Of a DNA stretch of 64,000 nucleotides, positions 10,848 to 21,397 are shown one piece after another. Made by a program: the position numbers and the translations under genes. The stretch comes from Crotalaria pallida. Lineage: Eukaryota; Streptophyta; Magnoliopsida; Fabales; Fabaceae. The stretch spans positions 125,161,706 to 125,225,705 of the forward strand of contig CM075650.1 of assembly GCA_037953625.1 (NCBI GenBank), written 5' to 3'. The notes below the pieces were generated by a model, which worked only from the letters and a program-made list of their open reading frames with translations, searched no databases and was not told the DNA's origin. The stretch's first letter is position 1. The number at the start of each line of letters is the position of its first letter.

Positions 10848-10926
10848 GTAAGTAGAATCCTAGATCAAGTCATGATTTCATTCCTTTTCTCTTTAGCTCA
10901 TGAAGATTGTATTTAATCTCCTCTAG
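10848..10926 (+). other. Predicted short intron 1 in the Chr2 5' LTR
   Basis: Donor TTTGG|GTAAGT at 10848 and acceptor TCCTCTAG at 10926, 79 bases. The Chr4 LTR has a matching GTAAGT...TTTTAG pair at 25513-25691. Confidence 0.35.
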
Positions 10927-11055
10927 GGTTCACGCTTTTCTCATTTCAAGTTGATCAAGCATCAAGGTCACCATCAACCTCTCAATTCTAAGCTAAGGAA
11001 TCATCACCTAGGACCTCCCTCACCTCAAGGAACTCTTATATTTTCTGGTTTTGAG

Positions 11056-12231
11056 GTAAGAAAGGAAGTGTTACCTCTACTTAGAGGGTATTTTCTAGCT
11101 TGTATATAGGGGGAATTAAGGGCAGGAAATAAAATAGTAAAGAGGAACTTTAGGGTAAATGATGGGATTAGAATATGGTACAATTGAACTAAGAATTAGA
11201 ATTTAGGAATATGCTAGATTCTATATGTAATTGTGGTAGCTTTAACAAAAATTGGGTTTAATGATGATGGTGGTAGAATACAGCATGGCTTGAGGATTTA
11301 CAATGAACATAGTGATTAGAAAGTTGATTATGTTATTAATTCTAGTGTTTGGAATGGAAATGTAATGAACATGAGACAATTGGTAATATTGATGATGGAT
11401 GTAGATTATATTCTGGTTTGAAGGTCAATAATGAATGTAGTGATTAGGAAGTTGATTATATTATTAATTTTAGTGATTACAATGGATTTGGAATGAATAT
11501 GAATGATGATGGAGTGTAAAATGCAGTTAACGGAATTAAGAATGAAAATAGGTGAATGGTAAAGAAATCAAGAAAAGGATTAATGGTTAGAGAAAAAGGT
11601 AATTAGATGGTATGAATGAATGAACATGATATTGAGTATTATTATGGACCCTCCAAAATGGAGAGGATTACATTCATGACCCTCCCTATGCGGAGCGGGA
11701 AATGATATTATCATGACCCTCCGAAAGGAGTGGATATTTTCAGGACCCTCCGTGAAGGAGTGGATATTATCATGACCCTCCGAAAGGAGTAGATATTTTC
11801 AGGACCCTCCGTGAAGGAGTGGATATTATCATGACTCTCCGTAAGGAGTGGAGTATTATAGGATAGTATGTGCAGTATTATGACCCTTCTTAGGGAGTGA
11901 ATAATATCAGGACCCCTCTGTAGAGGAGTGGATCATTATATGAATAAGGCCCTCCAGTAGGAGTGAGTATTAATGAGAATAAGAGGATAGATAGACAAGT
12001 GTGTAAATGATAGAAAGAAATGATAGAAATCAAGAAAAGTTAAGGAAATAGTCGAATGGAACAAGAGATGAATATGGACGACAATAGGGTATTAAGGAAG
12101 CAAGGGAAATTGAAATAGAAAATATAATTCAAGTGATAACGGGTAGTAATCTCTTAGTTGTTCTCTATGTCATTTTAGAATGTATTTTCTAAGTTCTGTG
12201 TAATGCTACCCTTCTTGATATATTTTTACAG
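11056..12231 (+). other. Predicted intron 2 in the Chr2 5' LTR
   Basis: Donor TTTTGAG|GTAAGA and acceptor ATTTTTACAG|GTGAAG enclose 1176 bases that include the minisatellite. The following short exon has the open frame EGGAYTSMAEQDHIPQRGM and then a stop, within a hairpin. Confidence 0.45.
11647..11855. repeat. GACCCTCC minisatellite, Chr2 5' LTR
   Basis: Alternating 29- and 30-bp units, GACCCTCCGAAAGGAGTGG plus ATATTTTCAG or GACCCTCCGTGAAGGAGTGG plus ATATTATCAT. Each unit has an internal CTCC...GGAG inverted repeat. Two 59-bp dimers here, four in the 3' LTR. Confidence 0.9.
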
Positions 12232-12268
12232 GTGAAGGTGGAGCTTACACGAGCATGGCCGAGCAGGA

Positions 12269-12293
12269 TCACATTCCACAACGTGGAATGTGA
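12269..12293 (+). other. LTR hairpin after GCCGAGCAGGA, Chr2 5' LTR
   Basis: TCACATTCCAC / loop AAC / GTGGAATGTGA, an 11-bp perfect stem. The 3' LTR copy (17183-17212) has a 14-bp stem with a 2-base loop. Confidence 0.7.
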
Positions 12294-12658
12294 AGATAGT
12301 TGGGAAACGAATGGCGGTCAAGAGTCTTATTTTGGAAACATGAAATGTTTTGTTGATGTAACTAAAGCTAGTGGCTATTTTTGTGGAAAAACTAAAGTGT
12401 TTTAAGACTTGTGTATACTTTTATAAACCTGATGTAACGGTGCTACGACACACTGTTTATATTTTGCCCTGCTGGCAACTGAAATGATACGAATGAATAT
12501 TTTGGACAGGTTAAAGGTGAAACAAATTTTGGAAAGCTAAGAAAACAAAGGAAACTCCGTCCGTTTGACGGGAGAATTTTTATAAGTTAAAAAGAAAATT
12601 TCAAATTCACTATTTTTATTAAGGGTACATAGGGTTAAATAATCAGGGTGTTACATTT

Positions 12659-12670
12659 TGGTATCAAAGC
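12659..12670 (+). other. Primer binding site of Chr2 (one mismatch)
   Basis: TGGTATCAAAGC, one mismatch from the perfect initiator-Met site at the ninth base. Confidence 0.75.
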
Positions 12671-12687
12671 AGTTTCCCTCGGCCTTT

Positions 12688-12730
12688 GGAGTTATGAGCT
12701 ACTCCAGTGATTACTCACCGAGCGAGTAAT
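12688..12730 (+). promoter_or_regulatory. Two-hairpin leader of Chr2
   Basis: Hairpin 1: GGAGT...ACTCC (12688-12705). Hairpin 2: ATTACTC ACCGAGC GAGTAAT (12710-12730). Similar pairs lie at the same place in Chr4a, Chr4b and Chr5. The position between primer site and gag suggests an RNA packaging or dimer signal; that role is inferred. Confidence 0.55.
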
Positions 12731-12831
12731 CGAGGATTATGGTTTAGAGTCTAGACTTTATTTATAGGATGTTTATACCTTTAATTAATTTATTAAGCAT
12801 TAACTGTCGGTCTTGTCCATGACTGAACAGT

Positions 12832-13917
12832 ATGGCTGGTAGACGGATTGATAATGATGGAATCCGAGCTATTCTGGAACAAATGGTGCAAATGCAGCAG
12901 AATCAGGGGAATAACATAGCAGCAGCAGCTGCAGCAGCAGTGGCAGCAATGAATCCTCAACCACCAGCTCCGGTTGCGATTGATTGGTTGGCGCGATTCA
13001 GAAAGAATGAACCATTGAAGTTCGAAGGCGGGTTCAATCCCGATGGGGCACAGCTTTGGTTATAGGAGATCGAAAAGATCCTTAATACCATGGCACCACC
13101 AGAGGAACAGAAGGTTCTGCTAGCACAATAAATGTTGACTAGTGAAGCAGAACACTGGTGGCAACAGATGCGGAGGGGTTTGGAGGCGAACAATCAGGCA
13201 ATCACTTGGGATTTGTTTAAAAACCGTTTTCTGGGTAAATATTTTCCTGAGGATGTTCGTAGAGAGAAGGAGATAACCTTTCTGTAGCTCGTGCAAGGGG
13301 ACATGAGCGTTGGAGAGTACGCTGCTAGATTTGAAGACTTGATCCGATATGCAGGGAGATATAGAGATGCTGATGAAAGGACCAAGTGCATCAAGTTCGA
13401 AACTGGACTTCGTTCGGAGATAAGAATGGCCTTTGAGTATCAGAACATTGCAAATCTGTCCCAACTGGTTAATATGACCAGTACTTACGAAAAGAGTAGG
13501 GAGCACAGGGCGGAGGAGAAAAGAAACAAGAAGGTACAAAAAGTTGGGGGTCCGATTCGGGGAAAAGGACCAGTTCTGGAATCAAAACCTTATGCCCAGC
13601 ACGATGTAGCTCCAGTAGCTCCGGGGGTTAAGAGTAAGAATGGGAATACTATGGGAACCTATCCCACTTTGCTCACATTGTGGAAAGAAGCATGAGGGAG
13701 AATGCTGGTATCGGAATCAAACCAGGGGGAATTTCACTTGTTTTCTGTGTGGACAACCAAGGCATTTTGCTTCAACTTGTCCCACAAAGATTCCGAAGAA
13801 AGAAGTCAATGCTACAAAGGTGTAGCAAGCGGGAAAGAGTCAACCTGCTTCTAAGGGAAAACTGTACACCATGAACAGGGAGGAGGTTGATCTAGCTGAC
13901 GTAGTCGCAGGTATAGA
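12832..13917 (+). pseudogene. gag: Chr2 gag, degraded and truncated
   Basis: ATG at 12832 opens with MAGRRIDNDGIRAILEQM, the same start as Chr4 and Chr5 gag. The core is recognisable: LGKYFPEDVRREKEITFL, then GDMSVGEYAARFEDLIRY. In-frame stops are at 13063-13065, 13129-13131 and 13285-13287. A one-base insertion near 13640-13690 shifts the frame just before the zinc knuckle, which reads CFLCGQPRHFASTC (13742-13783; CX2CX4HX4C kept, usual Gly replaced by Arg). Another stop follows at 13823. Similarity ends near 13917, just before the protease should begin (EEVDLADVVAG). The product would have been the capsid-like protein of a non-autonomous element; this copy cannot make it. Confidence 0.9.
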
Positions 13918-14502
13918 TTGTTTAGTAATGCTGTGCAGAATCCTGTTAGTTTTAATATCACATAACTGATTTTTCCTCCTTAGAAGTTATTTGGAAATAT
14001 CATGTTCCTTAAGATAGAACCATCCTGTGAATCTTTAACGCATTCATCCAATCTATGCTTCTTAGTAGCATGGTAGGAACAATTAGAAGAGAATGTCAAG
14101 TTGTAGAATTCAATTCCAAACTAATCAAGCCCAGTGATAATATTGTTATTTAATACTATATAAGATTAGAATTGATCACTCTAATTCTTGCATATGTTGA
14201 GTAATGATATTATCAGTAAGCCCAACAATGGGATCACTATTAGTAGATGGAAGATTGAAACTGATCATTTTGATTTATCCGCCTACCAGTAGTTGATGTC
14301 ATTGCTGAATCCCATATCCAAGATTGTACCAAACGAGCTTAGCAACGAAAGTTTTACTCTTTTTTTAGTGCGAAGCCCTAGTAGTACGCAGAATCCAAGT
14401 GGGGGAGTAAAACCAAGAGGAAATAGTAGCACAACCAAAGAACCTTGCGATTGGAATGATTCTCCTTTTGAAGAAATTGAAAGGGAATTTCGGGGACGAA
14501 AT
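13918..14502 (+). other. Chr2 internal segment of unknown origin replacing pro-pol
   Basis: About 585 AT-rich bases lie where protease, RT and integrase should be. I recognise no pol fragment. A polypurine-tract-like AAGTGGGGGAG lies within it at 14397-14407, about 110 bases before the true tract. Confidence 0.5.
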
Positions 14503-14522
14503 TCCAATAAGTGGGGGAGAAT
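14503..14522 (+). other. Polypurine tract of Chr2
   Basis: AATAAGTGGGGGAGAAT sits immediately before the 3' LTR, preceded by the conserved GGGGACGAAATTCC typical of plant chromoviruses. It primes plus-strand DNA synthesis. Confidence 0.8.
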
Positions 14523-17500
14523 TGTAACATCCCAAATTTAATTCCAAGTATAAATATTGAGTTAATAGGTATAGAGCGTAGAAAATGGGAAGATTAATTG
14601 CTTAACGAATTTTGGTATATAGGTGAGTGGTGATTATAAGTCTTGGGGGTTGTATAGAAGGCAATTGTGGCTTCGAGCAGAATTATATAAGCGAAATCGG
14701 GGGTTAAATCGGCGTTTTCGATGTTAGAAATCGACCGAAAAGAGAAAATTAGAAATTTATTATAGGATGCTATGAAAATAAATTCCACCGTTGGATATGA
14801 AGTTTATGGGGTGAAGAAGCTTGCCTAAAAATTTGGACCCAATCCGACGGTTGACGAAAAAGTTACGTCGAATAGAAGATTTGGGATTCTGGTGCACGCC
14901 CAGGCGCATCGGTGCACGCCCAGGCGCGTGCACTGTTCACTGGTGCACCAGCCAGTGGAAAAACCGCCCAGGCGAGGCACCAATTCGCCCAGGCGTGCGC
15001 GGAAATGCACCAGCCGCACCAGTCTCGCGTTTTGGCGCGCCAAACCCCCACCTGACCGCACCAGAAAGACGCACCACGCATCAGGCCAGAAACTGGTGCA
15101 GATCTCTCGCCAAGGCACGCCAGACGTGCGCCCAGGCGCGCGCGCGCAGCAGCATCAGATCTGGTGCGTCCATTTCATGACTTGGGGCCAAAGTTCAATT
15201 TCTGGCCACACGATTTGCACAGCTCTAAGGCTGATCATAAGGGCATCAAGGGCCACTCATTCTACCACCCTCCAACACCAATCCAAGCCCTCTTCCTCCC
15301 ATCTTCTCTCAATTCTCAAGAACATCAAAGCACCATTCAATCACCCAAACACACAAGATCAAGCAAATCAACCACTCAAACCTCATCAACATCAAATATC
15401 CCTCATGAAGTGAGCCCAAGACATCATCATCATCATCTCTTCCATCCTCTTCCTTAGGGTTTAGAACCCCTATTATCATCACCATAGAAATATATTCAAT
15501 AATCAAGAATCACCAACACTCCTCATGACTTTCATCAAGCATTGGGCATGAAAATGGATTAGAACTTACCTCCTTTCTTCCTCTCTCACACGAATTGTTT
15601 CTCCTTTCTCCCTCTTGGATTTCCAAGTTCCACCATCATTTGGGTAAGTAGAATCCTAGATCAAGTCATGATTGCATTCCTTTTCTCTTTAGCTCATGAA
15701 GATTGTATTTAATCTCCTCTAGGGTTCAAGCTTTTCTCATTTCAAGTTGATCAAGCATCAAGGTCACCATCAACCTCTCAATTCTAAGCTAAGGAATCAT
15801 CACCTAGGACCTCCCTCACCTCAAGGAACTCTTATATTTTCTGGTTTTGAGGTAAGAAAGGAAGTGTTACCTCTACTTAGAGGGTATTTTCTAGCTTGTA
15901 TATAAAGGGAATTAAGGGCAGAAAATAAAATAGTAAAGAGGAACTTTAGGGTAAATGATGGGATTAGAATATGGTACAATTGAACTAAGAATTAGAATTT
16001 AGGAATATGCTAGTTTCTATATGTAATTGTGGTTGCTTTAACAAAAACTGGGTTTAATGATGATGGTGGTAGAATACAGCATGGCTTGAGGATTTACAAT
16101 GAACATAGTGATTAGAAAGTTGATTATGTTATTAATTCTAGTGTTTGGAATGGAAATGTAATGAACATGAGACAATTGGGAATATTGATGATGGATGTAG
16201 ATTATATTCTGGTTTGAAGGTCAATAATGAATGTAGTGATTAGGAAGTTGATTATATTATTAATTTTAGTGATTACAATGGATTTGGAATGAATATGAAT
16301 GATGATGGAATGTAAAATGCAGTTAACGAAATTAAGAAGGAAAATAGGTGAATGGTAAAGAAATCAAGAAAAGGATTAATGGTTAGAGAAAAAGGTAATT
16401 AGATGGTATGAATGAATGAACATGATATTGAGTATTATTATGGACCCTCCAAAATGGAGAGGATTACATTCATGACCCTCCCTATGCGGAGCGGGAAATG
16501 ATATTATCATGACCCTCCGAAAGGAGTGGATATTTTCAGGACCCTCCGTGAAGGAGTGGATATTATCATGACCCTCCGAAAGGAGTGGATATTTTCAGGA
16601 CCCTCCGTGAAGGAGTGGATATTATCATGACCCTCCGAAAGGAGTGGATATTTTCAGGACCCTCCGTGAAGGAGTGGATATTATCATGACCCTCCGAAAG
16701 GAGTGGATATTTTCAGGACCCTCCGTGAAGGAGTGGATATTATCATGACTCTCCGTAAGGAGTGGAGTATTATAGGATAGTATGTGCAGTATTATGAACC
16801 TTCTTAGGGAGTGAATAATATCAGGACCCCTCTGTAGAGGAGTGGATCATTATATGAATAAGGCCCTCCAGTAGGAGTGAGTATTAATGAGAATAAGAGG
16901 ATAGATAGACAAGTGTGTAAATGATAGAAAGATATGATAGAAATCAAGAAAAGTTAAGGAAATAGTCGAATGGAACAAGAGATGAATATGGATGACAATA
17001 GGGTATTAAGGAAGCAAGGGAAATTGAAATAGAAAATATAATTCAAGTGATAACGGGTAGTAATCTCTTAGTTGTTCTCTATGTCATTTTAGAATGTATT
17101 TTCTAAGTTCTGTGTAATGCTACCCTTCTTGATATATTTTTACAGGTGAAGGTGGAGCTTACACGAGCATGGCTGAGCAGGATCACATTCCACAACGTGT
17201 TGTGGAATGTGAAGATAGTTGGGAAACGAATGGCGGTCAAGAGTCTTATTTTGGAAACATGAAATGTTTTGTTGATGTAACTAAAGCTAGTGGTTGTTTT
17301 TGTGGAAAAACTAAAGTGTTTTAAGACTTGTGTATACTTTTATAAACCTGATGTAACGGTGCTACGACACACTGTTTATATTTTGCCCTGCTGGCAACTG
17401 AAATGATACGAATGAATATTTTGGACAGGTTAAAGGTGAAACAAATTTTGGAAAGCTAAGAAAACAAAGGAAACTCCGTCCGTTTGACGGGAGAATTTTT

Positions 17501-17574
17501 ATAAGTTAAAAATAAAATTTCAAATTCACTATTTTTAATAAGGGTACTTAGGGTTAAATAATCAGGGTGTTACA
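14523..17574 (+). repeat. 3' LTR of Chr2 (3052 bp)
   Basis: Same ends as the 5' LTR. The 123-bp length excess is fully explained by two extra 59-bp minisatellite dimers (118 bp) and 5 extra bases in the hairpin at 17183-17212. Confidence 0.9.
16443..16767. repeat. GACCCTCC minisatellite, Chr2 3' LTR
   Basis: Four alternating 29/30-bp dimers plus diverged flanking units, an expansion relative to the 5' LTR copy. Confidence 0.9.
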
Positions 17575-18172
17575 ACCACACTCACTCAATTCTCACAATT
17601 TTAGTGTTTATACAAAGCTCGTGATGTGAGCTTTGTATTCGTGTATGATTTGTTACTCAATTTGACTCAGAGAAGGAGAATCGAAGGGAATGAACCAAGA
17701 ACCCTAACTTAAGCAACACACTCGAATTTTGCCAAAATGGTTGATTTCCAGCAACCATTGAGCTTAAATACTTGAACCCAACGATCATGCATGGCAACAC
17801 GAAGGCTAGGACGTGTTGAGGAAGACGATTTCGTGTCAACACACGAGAATCGTTGGTGGTGACTCACCAAACGCACTAACTCGTGCAACTCTGTCCAGAA
17901 TACTCGAGTATTTTGCCCAGTTTTTGAAAAATAATTATTTTATTTACTTTCCCTCCAAAACCTTTCCTATATTTACTTCTAGGTCCCAACCCAGGGACTA
18001 ATATGCAAAATACTCATTTCATGCATTATTATATTTATTAAATACTTTCAAATACATTCTCTAACTACATGCACATAGATTTTAATCAAGGATTAAAATA
18101 GAAATCATTAATTATAATTAATTTTATAATTAACATTTCATTAATCGGGGATTAAAATTTTGGGGTGTTACA

Positions 18173-19620
18173 ATGGAGATTAGACCGAAGAGCATGATAT
18201 TGGGACAACTAACTATTGCAAGTGGATTTATGGAGAGAATAAAGGAACTCCAACTGAAAGACGAGGAACTCCAGACTAAGAAGGAGCTGTCGGACAAGGG
18301 GAAAGAAGTGGAATTCAAGGTTGGTAGCGATGGAATTCTGAGGTATAGAGATCGTGTCTGTGTACCGGATGAGGTGGAAATAAAGGGAATGATATTGGAA
18401 GAAGCTCACAAGAGTAAATTGAGTCTACACCCTGGTTCACAGAAGATGTATCAGGATCTCAAGAAAGTATTCTGGTGGCCCGGAATGAAAAGGCGAAGGT
18501 GGAACATAAGAAGCCTGGTGGTGAGTTACGACCGTTGGAAGTACAAGTGTGGAAATGGGACTGTGTCACCATGGATTTTGTTTCTGGTTTTCCCAAGACT
18601 CGGAAAGGTTATGATGCTATCTGGGTAATTGTGGACAGACTAACGAAGACGGCACGGTTTATTCCTCTCAACATGAAGTATTCAATGGATAGACTGGTTG
18701 AGCTATATTTGAAGGAAGTGGTGATATTGCATGGAGTACCCTCAAGTATAGTATCAGACAGAGATCCACGTTTTACCTCGAAATTTTGGGTCAGTTTGCA
18801 AACAACAGTCAGAACCAAGTTGGATTTAAGTTCCGCATATCATCCTCAGACGGATGGACAGTCAGAGCGAACTATCCAAACATTGAAGGACTTGTTGAGA
18901 GCCTGTGTGATTGAAAGTGTTGGTGATTGGGATTCTTTTCTGCATTTGATTGAGTTTACCTACAACAACAGTTTTCACTCAAGTATCAGAATGGCACCGT
19001 ATGAAGCTCTATATGGTAGAAAGTGCAGAACACCGTTGTGTTGGTTCGAAACTGGTGAGCATTTGATAATAGGACCGGATGTAGTGCAGCAGACAAATGA
19101 AAAGGTGAGGCTAATTCAGGAAAGGATGAGGACTGCTCAAAGTCGACAGAAGATTTATCAGGACAAGAGGAGAAGTCCGTTGGAATTCAATGAAGGAGAT
19201 TTTGTATTCATGAAAGTAGTGCCAACTACTGGAATTGGTAGAATGCTCAAAACCCGAAAACTTACACCTCATTTTATTGGACCTTACCCAATTCTTAAAC
19301 GAATAGGACCTTTAGCCTACCAAATTGCTTTACCTCCTTTTCTTTCAAACCTGCACAATGTTTTTCATGTATCCCAATTGAGAAAATATGTCCATGATCC
19401 TTCACACATCATTGAACCCGATTCGGTACAATTAAAGGAAAATCTTACATTTGAGGCTTTACCCCTAAGGATAGATGGTAGTAGTGTTAAGAGGTTGAGA
19501 GGGAAGGATATTTCTTTAGTTAAGGTAGTATGGAGTCGGAATAATGGGGAAGATGCGACATGGGAGCTTGAGAGCAAGATGAAAAGTTCTTTTTCGCACC
19601 TGTTTGACCCAGGTACTGCA
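18173..19620 (+). pseudogene. pol: Chr3 integrase and chromodomain fragment, broken
   Basis: This is the C-terminal third of a chromovirus pol. Frame one (18173 on) ends the RT/RNase H spacer and reaches the integrase zinc finger: both His are present (EAHKSKLSLHPG) and WWPGMK follows. There a small deletion removes the CxxC half of the finger and shifts to the frame of 18475-19755. That frame carries the integrase core with all three catalytic acidic residues: Asp in MDFVSGFP (18574), Asp in SDRDPRF (18757) and Glu in DGQSERT (18865). It ends with NVFHVSQLRKYVHDP and a chromodomain-like tail (KDISLVKVVWSRNN, ATWELESK). The frame stays open through the polypurine tract into the LTR. Integrase joins element DNA to the chromosome; this copy is 5'-truncated by Chr1 and defective. 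Confidence 0.9.
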
Positions 19621-19656
19621 TTTCTCGGGGACGAGAAATCTCCAAGTTGGGGAGAA

Positions 19657-19755
19657 TGTAACACCCCGTCTGAATACCTCATATTTGTTTTAAACCCTAA
19701 AAAGATTATTTGGAGGAAGTGTTTTAAAAAGTGTGTTCTTAAAGGAATATTTCTT
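19657..19755 (+). repeat. Start of the Chr3 3' LTR (99 bp, interrupted by NA)
   Basis: Begins TGTAACACCCCGTCTGAATA after the purine tract AAGTTGGGGAGAA. It is cut by the NA LTR at 19756; TTCTT (19751-19755) would be the left target-site copy of NA. Confidence 0.75.
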
Positions 19756-20043
19756 TGATTTGGGTCTGATATATATACTTTTTGGACTTCATTTGACTCT
19801 CTTTTACTATGTATTTGGCTTGTTTCTCTAGCAAAGTTAGGACTTTTTATTAGATTTTAATTATTTTAGTAGTTTAGGGTCCCTTGGAACGTTTTGATAC
19901 TTTTTGGGTATGCTTCAGGAACTTATGGAGTTTAAATGCAAAATATATTCATGGATTTGGATAGAGGATGAAAAGAGCTTCGAAACGGTCCACGAACGGA
20001 GTAAAACGGAGTCCGGATGAGTCCGTAGCGCCCAAAACAGTCC

Positions 20044-20115
20044 GGGGCGCGCGTGCTGAAAATGTACAGACCCCGTGCGCGGATGGATGGGCCCCAGGCG
20101 CGCGGACCGCGTGGA
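20044..20115. repeat. GCGC-rich motif cluster, NA LTR 1
   Basis: GGGGCGCGCG, CCCCAGGCGCGCGG and related motifs. LTR 3 has a longer version (47503-47580). LTR 2 has lost about 70 bases between GCGCG repeats (near 24418). Confidence 0.75.
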
Positions 20116-20438
20116 AGTGACGCTGGTTGGTATTTTGGCCATAACTTAAGCTACGCTTATCCAAATAAGGCGATCTTGGTATCATTGTAAAGCTAAGGAA
20201 AAGATCTACAACTTTTCCAGAAATAGCCTTGCTCAAATTCGTCCGTCTTGAGGGTCAAAATCAGGACCGAAGTTGAGTGTCAGACATGAGAAAGCCCAAT
20301 TGGACCAGATTCTGAACAAAATAGAAGAAGAGAAGTCTAATTTGGCTTCATATCTTATCTTTGGTCAGAAATTAGAAGATAAAGATGGACCTTATCTATT
20401 AGATTTAATTAAGATATCTTTTAGGATTTGTTTTACTC

Positions 20439-20450
20439 TTTAAATAGAGG
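20439..20450 (+). promoter_or_regulatory. Possible TATA box in NA LTR 1
   Basis: TTTAAATAGAGG resembles a plant TATA box and lies at a plausible place in the LTR. Conserved in LTRs 2 and 3. No start-site evidence. Confidence 0.3.
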
Positions 20451-21314
20451 ATTTGTAAATAGTTTTCAGTAGGTTTTAAGATCATAAAATTCAATTAGAA
20501 TTAGAGAGAGAGGTTAGTAACATCTATTGAGAGCAAGGAGGCAAGGCACGAGGATTGAAGATCTCTTGGAGAGTTAACCAGTATTGTCTATGATATGAGG
20601 TTTTCTCTTTGCTTCTGTTTTCTTTATTTCTATATGTGTAACTAAAACCTCTTGTTAGGAACATGGTTTAAATTGTATGATGTAGCTTATTTTAATTTAT
20701 GATTTAGTATTTTGCTGTTTTTAATTCATGCATTAATTGAGTTTTAATTACATAAACCCGCGCAATTTATGTTTTGGATTTCTTAATTCACAACGAGAAT
20801 TGGGATTTTGAATAGGCCATGCAATTAATGGTATAATCAGTCCAATGCATAGAGATATGGTTGGATGATTATATGGCTTTATAATTCCCTTGTGCTGAAT
20901 GGATATTTTCTTATATTGTAATTTGTTGAGAGATCAAGGATTAAATATATAGAAAATAAGGGTAATGTTGAGAGAGATCTAACAATTACTATTTGAGAGG
21001 AATGGTCCATGAATTGAAGGATAATTAAAGTAAAATATAATTCATAGTTAAAATAAGTGAATCATACAACGAAACCAAGTTCCTAACCTTTTTTTATTGC
21101 TTTCTTATCATCTTATCTCCTCAATCTCCTTTTCTTATTTTATTATTATTCAATTTCTTCTTCTCCTTCTTAAATTCAATAACAAGTTGCACTAATAATT
21201 ACGAAGTGGTGGAAAGTTATTAGAAACAACTTTGATCCATGTGGGACGATATTCGGTCTTCCAGACTATATTACTTGCTGACCTAGTCCTCTTGCTAGTA
21301 AATCAACATGTTTT

Positions 21315-21331
21315 TGGCGCCGTTGCCGGGG
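21315..21331 (+). other. Primer binding site of NA, copy 1 (tRNA-Asp type)
   Basis: TGGCGCCGTTGCCGGGG, identical to the Ath1 site and typical of Athila elements. Confidence 0.85.
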
Positions 21332-21397
21332 ATTGAAATTCGATTCTAATTTCTTTTTGGTACTTTTTGTAATTATTTGTGTAATTTGTACTTTCTC

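Larger units (their letters stand above)
9727..12655 (+). repeat. 5' LTR of Chr2 (2929 bp)
   Basis: Starts TGTAACATCCCAAATTTAAT and ends AATCAGGGTGTTACA. In order it contains the U3 core shared with Chr4 and Chr5 (9992-10054), a GCGCC/GGCGC cluster (10097-10350), two predicted introns, a GACCCTCC minisatellite and a hairpin (12269-12293). GC-rich frames within it are not genes. Confidence 0.9.
9727..17574 (+). mobile_element. Chr2: gag-only chromovirus derivative, complete with TSD
   Basis: LTRs at 9727-12655 and 14523-17574 flank a 1.87 kb internal region holding primer site, gag remnant and polypurine tract, but no protease, RT or integrase. The target-site duplication is ACCAC (9722-9726 and 17575-17579), so the element is complete. 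This matches the TR-GAG type of non-autonomous element known from plants. It would have needed pol proteins from a related chromovirus. The LTRs are nearly identical apart from minisatellite copy number, which points to a fairly recent insertion, although the gag is already broken. Confidence 0.9.
4900..18172 (-). mobile_element. Chr1: chromovirus (Tekay/Del-like), 5' LTR to start of RT
   Basis: Minus-strand order: 5' LTR (18172 to 6815, with Chr2 nested at 9726/9727), primer site (6809 to 6798), leader, gag-pro (6565 on), and the beginning of reverse transcriptase, cut at 4900 by Ath1. Chr1 is itself inserted in the integrase region of Chr3, whose coding sequence resumes at 18173. The remainder of Chr1 is left of the window. 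Confidence 0.85.
6815..18172 (-). repeat. 5' LTR of Chr1 (about 3.5 kb without nested Chr2)
   Basis: On the minus strand the LTR starts TGTAACACCCCAAAAT (at 18172) and ends AAAGGGTGTCACA (at 6815), giving TG...CA with matching terminal repeats. Chr2 with its TSD ACCAC occupies 9727-17574. Removing Chr2 and one TSD copy leaves about 3505 bp, within the range of Tekay/Del LTRs. It holds a 156-codon frame (7543-8013), a predicted intron (8017-9423), an ACTCGAGT cluster and short degenerate repeats. Confidence 0.8.
18173..19755 (+). mobile_element. Chr3: chromovirus, 3' part (integrase to start of 3' LTR)
   Basis: Plus-strand coding sequence resumes directly after the Chr1 LTR end at 18172, and the 3' LTR starting at 19657 is cut at 19755 by NA. 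Chr3 is therefore the oldest element visible and the host of both large nests. Neither its 5' part nor the rest of its LTR is in the window. Confidence 0.85.
19756..21305 (+). repeat. NA LTR 1 (1550 bp, uninterrupted)
   Basis: Starts TGATTTGGGTCTGATATATA and ends GCTAGTAAATCA, ten bases before the primer site. It holds the empty form of the Chr4 target site, AAAAC at 20644-20648, and a GC-rich motif cluster at 20044-20115. Confidence 0.9.
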
